Shown piece after piece: positions 45,917 to 55,973 of a stretch of 64,000 nt of DNA. Every line of letters starts with the position of its first letter. Position 1 is the stretch's first letter. Below the pieces are notes generated by a model. It was not told the DNA's origin, did no database searches, and saw only the letters and a program-made list of their open reading frames with translations. The translations under genes and the position numbers were made by a program. The DNA is taken from assembly GCF_021532615.1 (NCBI RefSeq), contig NZ_JAKGAQ010000005.1, forward strand, positions 62,001-126,000, given 5' to 3'. Origin of the DNA: Octadecabacter dasysiphoniae. GTDB lineage: Bacteria; Pseudomonadota; Alphaproteobacteria; Rhodobacterales; Rhodobacteraceae.

Positions 45917-47236
45917 CTATTGCCCGCGCGCACGGGCGAATGCGGCCCGCAACAGGGGGTCTTCGCCCAGTTGCAGCGGTGCGGCTTCTATATCAAAGGG
46001 CACGTCTGGCGGAATGCCGACCGCTTCGAACAAAGCGCCGTCCATGCTGCGGTATGTCTGGTGCGACAAGCCAAGGGACCAGCCGTTGGGCAAGGTAAAC
46101 CCGAGGATATCTGAAAGCCCGCCTGATGTGGGTTCGCCCATAGTGACGACCTGTGGCAGCGCGCCCATCGCGAGGGTGAAAATCTCTGCCGCGGATCCTG
46201 TGAGTTTGCTTGTCAGTAGAATGACAGGTTGGGTCAGCGGGGTATCATCAAAGGGCCATAGCGTGGCGGTGAAAGGCGCTGTTTGTGCGTCACCGTCGCG
46301 GGTGGTTTTTGTCAAAACATCAACGGGTTGATCTGTGAAATGGCTGGCAATACCGAATGCGACGCTGTCGGACCCGCCGGGATTGTAGCGGACATCGATG
46401 ACGATGGCTGTGGCGTCTTGCAGCGCGTCAGCGACCTGTTGAAACGCAAGCGCGATTGTGGGTTCTTCGCGCGCGCCCAGCGGTGTGATCAAATCCATCT
46501 CGCGGATCATGACGTAGCCGATACCGTCGGGAAGCAGGGTATATTCAATTGCGGTCTGATCAACGAGGGTGAGGTCTGTGCCGATGGTGTCGCGGGCCGC
46601 TTGGCGCAGGTCGCCGCGATCAAAGGTCACAGTGTCCGGGAACCAATCAGGCGCGAGTGCAGGTGAAAAGTAGTCAAAAGATGCGCCAAGCTGAACATGG
46701 CCGTCATCCAGCCCGCTGAGGGTTTCTGACAGCACTACGAACAGCGCATTATCAGCAAGTGTCGCACCGTCCGCCGGGCGCAGGGCACGACGCGCGTCCC
46801 AATCTACGCCATGCAGATCAAAGAAGGCGTAGTGTTCGTCCATCGCGGCCCAAAGCGCGTCAAACACCTGTTGGGGTGTCGCGTTTGGGTTCGCAGGGCC
46901 GCAGGTTTCGGGCAGGGCATCGATCCGCACAAATGGTGTTGGATCAAGCGATCCGTCGACACGCAGCATCAGGATATCACCTTGGAGAGTGACGGTCGCG
47001 CCTTCGGCAAATTCGACCAGTTTCAGATGCGCGGGAAAGGACAATTCATGGACGCAAGACACGGACGTTTCTGAATACAGTTTGGCCTGCAACGGCCCCA
47101 ATGTGATGATTGCGCCGCCGGTCTGGGCCCGCCACGCGCCGCGTTGATCCGCATCGGGCATATAAATCACCCAAGACACCACGAACGCAGCAACGACAGC
47201 GCCAATCACAATCCAAAGCTGGCGCATCAGGTTCAT
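45917..47236 (-). CDS. S41 family peptidase, membrane-anchored
   Basis: This 439-residue protein has an N-terminal membrane anchor (about 6-24) and a C-terminal S41 catalytic domain. DVRYNPGGSD and the nucleophile segment LTGSAAEIFTLAMG are visible, followed by GEPTSGGLSD. The pattern is closer to the IRBP/tricorn-type S41B group than to processing protease CtpA, and no PDZ domain is evident. The ATG overlaps the stop of the M20 peptidase gene by 4 bp. Confidence 0.85.
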   Translation of the reverse strand: MNLMRQLWIVIGAVVAAFVVSWVIYMPDADQRGAWRAQTGGAIITLGPLQAKLYSETSVSCVHELSFPAHLKLVEFAEGATVTLQGDILMLRVDGSLDPTPFVRIDALPETCGPANPNATPQQVFDALWAAMDEHYAFFDLHGVDWDARRALRPADGATLADNALFVVLSETLSGLDDGHVQLGASFDYFSPALAPDWFPDTVTFDRGDLRQAARDTIGTDLTLVDQTAIEYTLLPDGIGYVMIREMDLITPLGAREEPTIALAFQQVADALQDATAIVIDVRYNPGGSDSVAFGIASHFTDQPVDVLTKTTRDGDAQTAPFTATLWPFDDTPLTQPVILLTSKLTGSAAEIFTLAMGALPQVVTMGEPTSGGLSDILGFTLPNGWSLGLSHQTYRSMDGALFEAVGIPPDVPFDIEAAPLQLGEDPLLRAAFARARGQ

Positions 47237-48606
47237 GTGAGAGCGGCCAGAACCCGCGCCCAAGACCGCATGCCTTTGTGAAACGCCTCAACGTCGTATT
47301 TTTCGTTGGGCGAATGGATGCGATCGTCCTCGGACGCGAACCCGATCAGCATCGCGTCCATGTCCAGCACGGTTTTGAAGTGCCCTGCGATGGGGATCGA
47401 TCCACCCATGCCAACGAACACCGCTTCGCGGTCCCATTCGCGGCTCAATGCTTGGCGTGCTTGTTCGAATTCGGGGCGGTCTGTGTTCATGACACTGGCA
47501 GGCGCACCTTCGAGGTCGTTGTCCCATGTGACGCGGGTGTCGGGGCGCAATTGGGCCTCGACGTGGGCGCGCAGCTTGTCGCGGATGTCATCGGGGTTCA
47601 TATCACCCACAAGGCGGCAGGTGATTTTTGCGTGAGCGTCCGCGGGGATCACAGTTTTTGATCCGGCCCCCTGATAGCCGCCCCACAGTCCGTTGATTTC
47701 CAGCGTCGGGCGCGACCATTGCTGTTCCAGGATGGAATATCCGCGTTCGCCAGCTGGCGTCGTCAGGCCCGCGTTTTCCATATAGTCAGCTTCGTCAAAG
47801 CCACAGGTTTCCCACTGCGCCTTAAGGTTATCGCCGATCTCGATCACGTCATCGTAAAAGCCGGGGATTGTGACGCGGCCATCGTCATCGTGGAACGACG
47901 CGATGATGCGGCTGATTTCCTTAAGTGGGTTGATTGCGGGGCCGCCGTAATGGCCGGAATGCAAATCCATCGCTGGGCCGTGGATCGTCATTTCATCCTT
48001 GAGCATCCCGCGCAATTGCGACGCGATGGATGGCACACCCTGCGCGACCATACCTGTGTCACAGATCAGCGCGAGGTCTGCCTTTAGCTCATCCGCGTTG
48101 GCCTCCATGAAGGGCACGAGGGAAGGGGAGCCTGTTTCTTCTTCGCCCTCAAACAAGAACGTGATGCGGCAGGGAAGCTCGCCGTGGATGGCGATCCACG
48201 CGCGACACGCCTCCATGAAGGTCATCAACTGGCCTTTGTCATCAGACGTGCCACGCCCACGGATGACGCGCGTTCCGTTGCGGTCCTCGATAAAGGGATC
48301 GAATGGGTCGTGATCCCAAAGATCAATAGGATCAACAGGTTGCACATCGTAGTGGCCATAAAACAAAAGATGCGGGCCCGTGTTCCCCACATGCCCCACC
48401 ACCATCGGGTGCATGGGCGTGTCGCGTTTGGATGCATCAACGCCCAGCGATTTCAGATCATCAACCAGCCAATCCGCGGCTTTGTTGACCTCGTCTTTAT
48501 AGGCCGGATCGGTGGATACGGATTGCAGGCGCAGCAGCCCCATCAGACGATCAAGGGCATCATCAAGGTCGCTGTCAATTTTGGCGAGAACTTGGTCGAG
48601 GGACAT
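47233..48606 (-). CDS. M20 family metallopeptidase (dipeptidase-like)
   Basis: This 457-residue zinc peptidase has the M20 motifs: GHYDVQP (metal His and catalytic Asp), SDDKGQ, EGEEETGS (catalytic Glu pair), ICDTG and SGHYGG, with a dimerisation domain about 210-350. The length fits the dipeptidase/carboxypeptidase branch. ATG 48606 gives MSLDQVLAKIDSDL; an upstream codon at 48663 adds unrelated residues. It leads the S41 gene, suggesting a peptide-degradation unit. Its start is divergent from hemA across the FNR box. Confidence 0.92.
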   Translation of the reverse strand: MSLDQVLAKIDSDLDDALDRLMGLLRLQSVSTDPAYKDEVNKAADWLVDDLKSLGVDASKRDTPMHPMVVGHVGNTGPHLLFYGHYDVQPVDPIDLWDHDPFDPFIEDRNGTRVIRGRGTSDDKGQLMTFMEACRAWIAIHGELPCRITFLFEGEEETGSPSLVPFMEANADELKADLALICDTGMVAQGVPSIASQLRGMLKDEMTIHGPAMDLHSGHYGGPAINPLKEISRIIASFHDDDGRVTIPGFYDDVIEIGDNLKAQWETCGFDEADYMENAGLTTPAGERGYSILEQQWSRPTLEINGLWGGYQGAGSKTVIPADAHAKITCRLVGDMNPDDIRDKLRAHVEAQLRPDTRVTWDNDLEGAPASVMNTDRPEFEQARQALSREWDREAVFVGMGGSIPIAGHFKTVLDMDAMLIGFASEDDRIHSPNEKYDVEAFHKGMRSWARVLAALT

Positions 48607-48671
48607 GGCGTTTCTCCGGCAATGAATTTGCCAGCATAGTTGCACAGAAGGCGGCGACGTCAACGGCTGCT

Positions 48672-48685
48672 TTGATACAGATCAA
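48672..48685. promoter_or_regulatory. Perfect FNR/FnrL box upstream of hemA
   Basis: TTGAT-ACAG-ATCAA matches the FNR consensus TTGAT-n4-ATCAA at every fixed position. A TAGACC -10-like hexamer at 48708-48713 places the box centre about 41.5 bp before the predicted transcription start, the class II activator position. FnrL control of hemA is established in Rhodobacter sphaeroides. Confidence 0.85.
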
Positions 48686-48839
48686 GGTGCGCGCGCGGGC
48701 AGGTGGCTAGACCTGCGACACGGGGTAACAGTTTGGTTTTAGAACATCTCCAAGTGTTGCCCGATCCGAATGAGGTCTATATCAGGCTGCAGACACGACC
48801 CACCGGTTGCATGGTGGATGCTGACACGGGAACGATAAC

Positions 48840-50063
48840 TTGGATTTTGACGCAAAACTCGACACCGCATTAGCGCGCCTTCATGAAGAAGGCCGTTACC
48901 GGACGTTTATTGATATCGAACGCAAGAACGGCCAGTTCCCGCACGCGGTCTGGACCACGCCCGAGGGCGAGCAAAAGAACATCACGGTGTGGTGTGGCAA
49001 TGACTATCTGGGGATGGGGCAACATCCTGTCGTTCTGGATGCCATGCACGAGGCGCTGGACGCCACGGGTGCTGGATCAGGTGGCACGCGCAACATTTCC
49101 GGCACGACTGTTTATCATAAACGCCTTGAGGCCGAGTTGGCCGATCTGCATGGCAAAGAAGAAGCACTGCTGTTCACCTCTGCCTACATCGCCAATGACG
49201 CGACGTTATCAACACTGCCGCGCCTGTTTCCCGGGCTGATTATCTATTCCGACAGTTTGAATCACGCGTCGATGATCGAAGGCATTCGCCGCAACGGGGG
49301 CGAAAAACGAATCTTTGCTCACAACGATCTGGATGATTTGCGTGCAAAACTGGCCGCCGATGATCCGGCCGCGCCCAAGCTGATTGCGTTTGAATCCGTC
49401 TATTCCATGGACGGCGATTTTGGTCCGCTGAAAGAGCTGTGCGATATCGCAGACGAGTTCGGCGCGCTGACCTATTGTGACGAAGTGCACGCGGTTGGCA
49501 TGTACGGCCCACGCGGTGGCGGTATTGCCGAAGCGCAGGGGCTGATGGGGCGGATCGATATCATCAACGGCACATTGGCGAAGGCATTTGGTGTTATGGG
49601 TGGTTATATCGCCGCGAGCGCGAAAATGTGTGATGCGGTAAGGTCTTATGCGCCGGGGTTCATCTTTACGACATCGATCCCGCCGACGGTCGCGGCAGGG
49701 GCCGCGGCATCCGTCGCGCACCTTAAGACGGATCAGGCGTTGCGCGACCAGCAGCAGACCCAAGCCAAGATTTTGAAAACCCGTTTGCGCGGTCTTGGAT
49801 TGCCGATCATTGACCATGGCAGCCACATCGTCCCGCTGATTGTGGGCGATCCTGTGCACACGCAAAAACTGTCGGATATGCTGCTGCAAGATCATGGCAT
49901 TTACGTCCAGCCGATCAATTTTCCGACGGTGCCACGCGGTACGGAACGGTTGCGGTTTACGCCCAGCCCGGTGCATGGCCCACGCGAAATGGATGCGCTC
50001 GTCAAGGCCCTTGATGCATTGTGGTCCCATTGTGCGCTGAATCGTGCCGAGCTTGCGGGCTGA
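48840..50063 (+). CDS. hemA: 5-Aminolevulinate synthase
   Basis: HemA condenses glycine and succinyl-CoA to 5-aminolevulinate, the first step of heme (and bacteriochlorophyll) synthesis in alphaproteobacteria. The 407-residue PLP enzyme has [20 protein letters not shown] and the PLP Lys248 in NGTLAKAFG. The start is TTG at 48840: an in-frame stop lies 18 bp upstream, no in-frame ATG occurs until well inside the protein, and the resulting [18 protein letters not shown] matches known HemA N termini. A perfect FNR box lies upstream. Confidence 0.97.
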   Translation: MDFDAKLDTALARLHEEGRYRTFIDIERKNGQFPHAVWTTPEGEQKNITVWCGNDYLGMGQHPVVLDAMHEALDATGAGSGGTRNISGTTVYHKRLEAELADLHGKEEALLFTSAYIANDATLSTLPRLFPGLIIYSDSLNHASMIEGIRRNGGEKRIFAHNDLDDLRAKLAADDPAAPKLIAFESVYSMDGDFGPLKELCDIADEFGALTYCDEVHAVGMYGPRGGGIAEAQGLMGRIDIINGTLAKAFGVMGGYIAASAKMCDAVRSYAPGFIFTTSIPPTVAAGAAASVAHLKTDQALRDQQQTQAKILKTRLRGLGLPIIDHGSHIVPLIVGDPVHTQKLSDMLLQDHGIYVQPINFPTVPRGTERLRFTPSPVHGPREMDALVKALDALWSHCALNRAELAG

Positions 50064-50170
50064 TTTCTCTGCGTGTGCAAAATGATTTTCCTTATGCTAA
50101 TAAGACGGTAAGGAACGCGCAAAGCACGAATCGTGCATCGTTCCCCACGGGGCAGAAGTAAGGGTATCGG

Positions 50171-51379
50171 ATGATCCGCAGAGGGTTCAGACGCGCAAAG
50201 GAAGAGCAGGTCGTTGAAACGGCAGGCTTTGATGCGTTCGAATTGCGCCTTGGTGATCTGATGCGCGGCGAACGGGCGACCATGGGCAAGAGCCTGCTGG
50301 ACGTTCAGCGCGAACTGAAAATCAAAGCTGCCTACATCGCTGCCATCGAAAATGCTGATCCGACAGCGTTTGACACACCGGGCTTTATTGCTGGGTATGT
50401 ACGTTCTTATGCGCGCTATCTGAATATGGATCCGGATTGGGCGTTTGATACATTCTGTACCGAATCCGGCTTTGCGACGGCCCATGGAATGTCCGAACAG
50501 GCGTCCGGTGCCAAACCGCTTAAGCCTGTTCCGGCGCCCTTTGAAAAAGATATTTTTGCTACGCCGAACACGCCGTTTATTCCGGCAGGGGACGCCATGT
50601 TCTCTGGTGTTGAACCACGTGCGGTTGGCTCTTTTGCTGTGTTGATCGCGCTGATTGGCGGCCTTGGCTACGGTGGCTATACCGTGCTGCAAGAAGTGCA
50701 AAAGGTGCAGCTTGCGCCTGTTGAAAACACGCCGACTGTTGTAGCGGATATTGATCCGCTGGCAGGGGGCGGTTTGCCTGTGCAAGACGTGGGCGTTGAT
50801 GTTGTGGCCGGTTTTGAAGCCCCGTCGACAGAAGCACTTGATCGCCTTTATCGCCCACAAGCGCTGGATGCGCCCGTTTTGGTGCCCCGCGATGGCCCTA
50901 TTGCCAACCTTGATCCGCGCAATGGCGGGGCTTTGGGGCCCACAGCTGGTGAACGCCCCGGTCTCGTTGGCGATGACACAACGATTGCCGGTGTCGCACC
51001 GAGCATTCAGGTCACAGAAAACCCGCTGCCCGGCGTTCAGCTTGTGGCGGTGCGGGATGCCTGGGTTCGCGTGCGCGCGGCCGATGGTACGGTTTTGTAC
51101 GAAACGGTTATGACGGCGGGTGACACGTTTGATGTGCCCCAAACAGAAGAACCTGCAACGCTGCGGATCGGCGAATCCGGTGCGGTGTATTTCGCGGTAA
51201 ACGGTGCACATTACGGCCCCGTTGGCCCAAGTGGGCAGGTGACGTCCAATTTGGCGCTGACCGTCGATAATCTGACGACAGAATACGCGGTTGCCGATCT
51301 GACCGCCGACAGCGATCTCGCAGAGGTCGTGCGCGTCGCCGAAGTGCAGGGCCTGACACCTGCACCGTCTGACCAATAA
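50171..51379 (+). CDS. RodZ-like helix-turn-helix membrane protein
   Basis: This 402-residue protein has a cytoplasmic helix-turn-helix domain (about 25-100, LRGERATMGKSLLDVQ and PGFIAGYVRSYARYL), a single membrane segment (about 157-178) and a periplasmic DUF4115-like domain near 285-360. The layout is that of RodZ, which links MreB to the cell-wall elongation machinery. It is followed by ispG, a neighbourhood common for rodZ. Orthology to E. coli RodZ is likely but not proven. Confidence 0.82.
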   Translation: MIRRGFRRAKEEQVVETAGFDAFELRLGDLMRGERATMGKSLLDVQRELKIKAAYIAAIENADPTAFDTPGFIAGYVRSYARYLNMDPDWAFDTFCTESGFATAHGMSEQASGAKPLKPVPAPFEKDIFATPNTPFIPAGDAMFSGVEPRAVGSFAVLIALIGGLGYGGYTVLQEVQKVQLAPVENTPTVVADIDPLAGGGLPVQDVGVDVVAGFEAPSTEALDRLYRPQALDAPVLVPRDGPIANLDPRNGGALGPTAGERPGLVGDDTTIAGVAPSIQVTENPLPGVQLVAVRDAWVRVRAADGTVLYETVMTAGDTFDVPQTEEPATLRIGESGAVYFAVNGAHYGPVGPSGQVTSNLALTVDNLTTEYAVADLTADSDLAEVVRVAEVQGLTPAPSDQ

Positions 51380-51466
51380 ATCCTTAAACATGATGTCGCG
51401 GCCCGTTGCCCGCATCCGCGTGGGCGACTAGGTTAGGTGTAACGCTAACCTGACAGGTGCTTTCGC

Positions 51467-52594
51467 ATGACCCTCAATCACATTCGCCCGTGGCGCAATA
51501 TTTACCGCCGCGAAAGCCGCCAGATTATGGTTGGTGACGTGCCTGTCGGGGGTGGTGCGCCGATTACGGTTCAAACGATGACCAACACGCTGACGCCGGA
51601 CATCGAAGGCACGCTGGCGCAAATCCAGCGCTGCGCAGATGCGGGCGTCGATATTGTGCGGGTGTCGGTGCCCGATACGGACAGCAGTGCGGCGATGAAA
51701 GACATCTGCGCGCGCAGCCCTGTTCCGATCGTGGCGGACATTCATTTTCACTACAAACGCGGGATTGAAGCGGCAGAAGCAGGTGCGGCTTGCCTGCGTA
51801 TCAATCCGGGCAATATCGGCAGCCCAGAGCGTGTGCGCGAAGTGATCAAAGCCGCCACGGACAATAATTGTTCGATCCGTATCGGGGTCAACGCGGGGTC
51901 TTTGGAAAAGCATCTTTTGGAAAAATACGGCGAACCTTGCCCCGACGCGATGGTGGAAAGTGGCCTCGACCACATCAAAATCCTCCAAGATAATGATTTT
52001 CACAACTTCAAGATCAGCTGTAAGGCGTCCGATGTGTTCATGGCCGCGGCGGCCTATCAACAACTGGCTGATGCCACGGACGCGCCGATCCATCTTGGCA
52101 TCACCGAAGCGGGCGGGCTGACGTCCGGTACGATCAAATCCTCTATCGGGCTTGGGTCCCTGCTCTGGGCCGGGATCGGTGATACGATCCGTGTGTCGCT
52201 GTCCGCTGATCCGGTAGAAGAGGTTAAAGTTGGGTATGAAATCCTCAAGTCCCTCGGTCTGCGGCATCGTGGCGTAAACATCATTTCCTGCCCGTCGTGT
52301 GCACGTCAGGGATTTGATGTGATCAAAACCGTTGAGACATTGGAAAAGCGGTTGGAACATATCAAAACGCCCATGTCCCTAAGCATTATCGGCTGCGTCG
52401 TGAACGGGCCAGGCGAGGCATTGATGACAGATGTCGGGTTCACTGGCGGTGGCAACGGGGCAGGGATGGTTTATCTGGCCGGGGCACAATCCCACAAGCT
52501 GAGCAATGATCAAATGGTCGAACATATCGTGGAGCAGGTCGAGGCGAAGGCGGCTGAGCTTGACGCTGCGGCGGCGGTTGAAGCGGCCGAATAG
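51467..52594 (+). CDS. ispG: 4-Hydroxy-3-methylbut-2-enyl-diphosphate synthase
   Basis: IspG (GcpE) converts MEcPP to HMBPP in the MEP pathway of isoprenoid synthesis, using a 4Fe-4S cluster. The 375-residue protein has the cluster cysteines in [11 protein letters not shown] and [13 protein letters not shown] barrel with [20 protein letters not shown] precedes them. Length is normal. It follows the RodZ-like gene by 87 bp and ends before a GC hairpin and the repeat element at 52652. Confidence 0.97.
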   Translation: MTLNHIRPWRNIYRRESRQIMVGDVPVGGGAPITVQTMTNTLTPDIEGTLAQIQRCADAGVDIVRVSVPDTDSSAAMKDICARSPVPIVADIHFHYKRGIEAAEAGAACLRINPGNIGSPERVREVIKAATDNNCSIRIGVNAGSLEKHLLEKYGEPCPDAMVESGLDHIKILQDNDFHNFKISCKASDVFMAAAAYQQLADATDAPIHLGITEAGGLTSGTIKSSIGLGSLLWAGIGDTIRVSLSADPVEEVKVGYEILKSLGLRHRGVNIISCPSCARQGFDVIKTVETLEKRLEHIKTPMSLSIIGCVVNGPGEALMTDVGFTGGGNGAGMVYLAGAQSHKLSNDQMVEHIVEQVEAKAAELDAAAAVEAAE

Positions 52595-52624
52595 GGATCG
52601 AATTGGCTTTGCCAATCCGACCAG

Positions 52625-52642
52625 CGGGGGGCTCGCCCCCCG
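52625..52642. terminator. GC hairpin downstream of ispG
   Basis: CGGGGGGC (52625-52632) pairs perfectly with GCCCCCCG (52635-52642). No T-run follows, so it may be part of the intergenic repeat element rather than a plain terminator. Confidence 0.5.
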
Positions 52643-52651
52643 TACCCCCCA

Positions 52652-52674
52652 GAATATTTATGAACCAAAGAAAA
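52652..52674. repeat. Intergenic repeat element, copy 2
   Basis: GAATATTTATGAACCAAAGA plus flanking A residues matches the element at 30453 in 19 of 22 positions. Like that copy, it sits in a convergent gap just before the stop of the minus-strand gene, here dsbA-like. It is preceded by a GC hairpin. Confidence 0.6.
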
Positions 52675-52684
52675 TGATCAGGGG

Positions 52685-53422
52685 TCAGCTGTCGTCGCGT
52701 TCCTGTGCGACGATGGCGCGCATTTGGGCAAGATCGACGTAGCCACGCACCATTTGATCACCAAACACAAATGTCGGTGTGCCTGTGATCTGCATACGAT
52801 CCCCAAGCGCGCGGTTGTTGGCCAGAACCTGTTGTACAGCAGGGCTTTCCATTTCGGCAAAGATCGCATCGACGTCCAGATCAAAGGCAGAGGCCAATGA
52901 GCCGAGGCTGGCAGGTGTTACATCAGAGCGCAGAGCGATCAGGGCATCGGACACCTGTTTGTAGGCCTCATCACCTTCGACGATTTTAGTGGCCACGGCA
53001 AATTGCGATGCCAGAACTGATTGCTCTCCGAGGATCGGGAATTCTTTGGTGATAACGCGGATATTGCCATCAGAGCTAACCAGTTCGGCGACTTCGGGGT
53101 GGGCGCGGCGGCAAAACCCGCAACGGTAGTCGATGAACTCAACAATCGTGATGTCGCCGTCAGGATTACCGCCCTCATATGAAAATCCGTCGTCCAACAA
53201 GGCGGCGGCATTCATCGACGCAAGGCGTTCATCGCGGGTGGCTTCGGCTTCGGCCTGGCGGTTTTCCAACACGCCGATGGCTTCCATCAGGACTTCGGGG
53301 TTTTCCAGCAGATAGGCGCGGACCTCGGCGCGAAAATCGGCGCGTTCCGCATCTGTCATGTCTTGGGCAAACAAACCTGTTGTGGTCAACAAAAGGGCGG
53401 CGATGGTCGATGTCAGGCGCAT
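52685..53422 (-). CDS. DsbA-family thiol:disulfide oxidoreductase
   Basis: This 245-residue periplasmic protein has a signal peptide (about 1-19, ending LFA), a helical N-terminal region (about 25-75), and a thioredoxin fold with the active site CGFC (Cys101, Cys104) and cis-Pro loop TGTPTFVF. The helical region resembles ScsC-like or 27-kDa outer-membrane-type Dsb proteins. ATG 53422 gives the signal peptide; a start at 53743 would overlap the peptidase gene. It follows the M48 gene by 19 bp. Confidence 0.9.
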   Translation of the reverse strand: MRLTSTIAALLLTTTGLFAQDMTDAERADFRAEVRAYLLENPEVLMEAIGVLENRQAEAEATRDERLASMNAAALLDDGFSYEGGNPDGDITIVEFIDYRCGFCRRAHPEVAELVSSDGNIRVITKEFPILGEQSVLASQFAVATKIVEGDEAYKQVSDALIALRSDVTPASLGSLASAFDLDVDAIFAEMESPAVQQVLANNRALGDRMQITGTPTFVFGDQMVRGYVDLAQMRAIVAQERDDS

Positions 53423-53441
53423 TTGTAAAACTCCGGCAAAG

Positions 53442-54761
53442 TTACTGGGCAGCAGAAAGCACGTCTTGCGCGCGCTGCCAAGGGGCCGACCCGCGTGGCA
53501 GGCGATCTGACGCGCGGGTGGCGTGCACAACTGCGTCATTAATACGCCCTTGCAGGGCATATCGTTCAGCGGTTGCCAGTGATGCAAGGCCCGGTTGGCC
53601 GGTTTTGGCGTAGGCCTGACCAAGATCGCGCAGGATCGCCGAGGATTGGCCATCAAGCGCACGGGCGCGTTCCAGTGCGCGCACGGCACGGGCATTGCCG
53701 TCGGCCGTATCGAGCGCAAGCAGGGCGCGCCCGTAACCGCCAAGGATCAGCGGTTCGTTTCCGTTCAGCGATACTGCATTCTGGTAGGCCTGCACGGCGG
53801 GGCCAGCCTGACGGGATTCGAGCAGGATTTGACCATAAAGTTCATACCAATAGGCATCGTTTGGCGCGCTTGCGATAAGGGATTGCATGGTTTGGATGGC
53901 GCGGTTTGCATCTGCTCGTCGGTGATAGGCGACAGCGCGGCGCATTGTGGCCAATTGGCTGTCATCCCCGCGCACGCGGCGCAACGTCCAGCCGGGGTTT
54001 TGCACAAACGCGCTCAGCTTTCCCTGGGCACGGGCAAACCAGTATTCCGAGTTCAGGTTCGTGTCAGCGGTGCTGGGGTTAGCGGCAACCAGCCCGCGCA
54101 TGGCGCGAATGCGATCTGATGTCAGCGGGTGGGTGCGGGCATAGGGATCTTGGCGCGACACTGACAATGCCTCTTGGCCGCGAAACATGTCGAGAACTTC
54201 AAGGGCACCGCGGGGGTTTACGCCTGCGCGCAGCATAAAGCGCACGGCGGATTGATCGGCAGCGGATTCCTCAGCGCGGGTGTGTGAAAAGAACTGGCGT
54301 TGGGCGGATCCGACTGACCCCACTGCAACGGCACCCGCAGCCTCTGCATTATTCCCCGCCAGTGCAACGGCCAGCGCCAGCGCGAGGCCAAATCCGGCCG
54401 CCGTGTTTGTGCCCCGCAGGTTCGTGAGCCGCCGCGAGATATGGCCGTTGGCGATATGCGCGGCCTCATGGGCGATGACGGATTGCAATTGTTCGGCAGA
54501 TGTCAGGCGTTGCAGCAGCCCCGAATGCACAAAGATCGCACGGCCATTGATTACAAACGCGTTCAAGCCGCTGTCATTCACGATCAGAATGCGCACGTTG
54601 CTGGGGTTCAATCCTGCGGCGCGCAGGATCGGCGCGGCCAGTTGATCAAGGCTGTGTTCGATATCTGCGTCACGGATCAGGTTCACGGCGCGGGCCGGGC
54701 TTGCGGCGGTGAGCAGCATCAAAGACATGCTCAGGATCAGGGACATAACAGACAGGCGCAT
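53442..54761 (-). CDS. M48 metalloprotease with TPR repeats (BepA-like)
   Basis: This 439-residue protein has a signal peptide (about 1-25), a gluzincin domain with HEAAH (His98, Glu99, His102) and a downstream Glu in THAEESAADQ, then TPR-like helical repeats (about 270-420). The layout is that of BepA/YfgC, a periplasmic protease and chaperone for outer-membrane protein assembly. It is cotranscribed with a DsbA-like protein, which fits a role in folding of exported proteins. Gene name by architecture only. Confidence 0.88.
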   Translation of the reverse strand: MRLSVMSLILSMSLMLLTAASPARAVNLIRDADIEHSLDQLAAPILRAAGLNPSNVRILIVNDSGLNAFVINGRAIFVHSGLLQRLTSAEQLQSVIAHEAAHIANGHISRRLTNLRGTNTAAGFGLALALAVALAGNNAEAAGAVAVGSVGSAQRQFFSHTRAEESAADQSAVRFMLRAGVNPRGALEVLDMFRGQEALSVSRQDPYARTHPLTSDRIRAMRGLVAANPSTADTNLNSEYWFARAQGKLSAFVQNPGWTLRRVRGDDSQLATMRRAVAYHRRADANRAIQTMQSLIASAPNDAYWYELYGQILLESRQAGPAVQAYQNAVSLNGNEPLILGGYGRALLALDTADGNARAVRALERARALDGQSSAILRDLGQAYAKTGQPGLASLATAERYALQGRINDAVVHATRASDRLPRGSAPWQRAQDVLSAAQ

Positions 54762-54818
54762 TGACGGGCTCCGGCGTGACAGGGCAGATAGGGTTCAAAG
54801 CAAGGTAGGGCGGTTGTG

Positions 54819-55973
54819 ATGCGAAACTCAAGGCGTGGCGAAGTCGATCCTTTTATTGTGATGGACGTGATGGAGGCCGCGCGCGCCGCCGAAAGCGCCG
54901 GGCGTCATATTATCCACATGGAAGTCGGTCAGCCGGGCCAAGGTGCGCCACGTGCGGCGGTGCAGCGGTTGTCCGCCGATATGGCAGATGATCCGCTGGG
55001 ATATACCGTGGGTCTTGGTCTGCCCGAACTGCGTGCCCGTATCGCGCGTCATTACTGTGATTGGTACAATGTGGAAATTGATCCCGAACGGGTGGTGATT
55101 ACGGCAGGCGCGTCCGGTGCGTTCTTGCTCGCGTTTTCGGCGCTCTTTGATACGGGGGCCCGTGTTGGGCTGGGCGCGCCGTGTTATCCGTCTTATCGCC
55201 AGATATTAAAGGCGCTTGATATGCGCCCCGTTGATATGCCTACCACGATGGCCGCGCGCATGCAGCCCGTGGCGGGGGATGTCGCGGCGCATGGGCTGGA
55301 TGGTTTGATTGTCGCGTCGCCCGCAAACCCGACAGGCACGATGTTGGGGCGTGATGAACTCGCGGAGCTGGCAACTGCCTGCGAAGACGCCGATGCGCCC
55401 TTTATCAGTGATGAAATTTATCACGGACTGTCTTATGAAGACCGCGCCGTGAGCGCGCTTGAGGTCACCGACGAGGTCTACGTAATCAATTCGTTTTCCA
55501 AGTATTTTTCGATGACAGGTTGGCGTGTTGGTTGGATGGTTGTGCCGCGCGATCATGTGCGCCGGATCGAACGCCTTGCGCAAAACATGTTCATTTGTCC
55601 GTCCCATGCGTCCCAGCGGTTGGCGTTGCACGCGATGGAGGAGGGCGCAGAATTGGACGGGCGCGTTGATGCCTATCGTGCCAACCGCGACCTGATGATG
55701 GATGCGCTTCCGGCGATGGGTCTGGATAAATTCGCACCACCTGACGGGGCGTTTTACGTTTATGTTGATGTGTCCGATTACACGGACAACAGTTTGAATT
55801 TTTGCAATCAAGTGCTTGAAAAGGCGGGCGTTGCGATCACACCGGGGCTGGATTTCGATCCTGTTGAGGGGCACGCATGGGTGCGCCTGTCTTATGCGCG
55901 ATCCACGCAGGACATGCGTGAGGGTTTGACGCGGCTCGCCACGTTCATGGATGATGTTAGGGCAGATCAATGA
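54819..55973 (+). CDS. PLP-dependent aminotransferase (class I/II)
   Basis: This 384-residue fold-type I aminotransferase has the PLP Lys in NSFSKYFSMTGWRVGW, the cofactor contacts SPANPTGTM and ISDEIYHGLSY, and the substrate-carboxylate Arg in WVRLSYARS. The sequence is of the aspartate/aromatic-type I-gamma group; the amino donor is not known. A GTG three bases upstream of ATG 54819 is possible. The stop overlaps the amidase start by 4 bp. Confidence 0.9.
   Translation: MRNSRRGEVDPFIVMDVMEAARAAESAGRHIIHMEVGQPGQGAPRAAVQRLSADMADDPLGYTVGLGLPELRARIARHYCDWYNVEIDPERVVITAGASGAFLLAFSALFDTGARVGLGAPCYPSYRQILKALDMRPVDMPTTMAARMQPVAGDVAAHGLDGLIVASPANPTGTMLGRDELAELATACEDADAPFISDEIYHGLSYEDRAVSALEVTDEVYVINSFSKYFSMTGWRVGWMVVPRDHVRRIERLAQNMFICPSHASQRLALHAMEEGAELDGRVDAYRANRDLMMDALPAMGLDKFAPPDGAFYVYVDVSDYTDNSLNFCNQVLEKAGVAITPGLDFDPVEGHAWVRLSYARSTQDMREGLTRLATFMDDVRADQ

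Noticed and set aside
49901..52360. Minus-strand frames of 504 and 310 codons opposite the RodZ-like gene and ispG
   Set aside because: Their composition is antisense to well-identified genes and they carry no recognisable motif.
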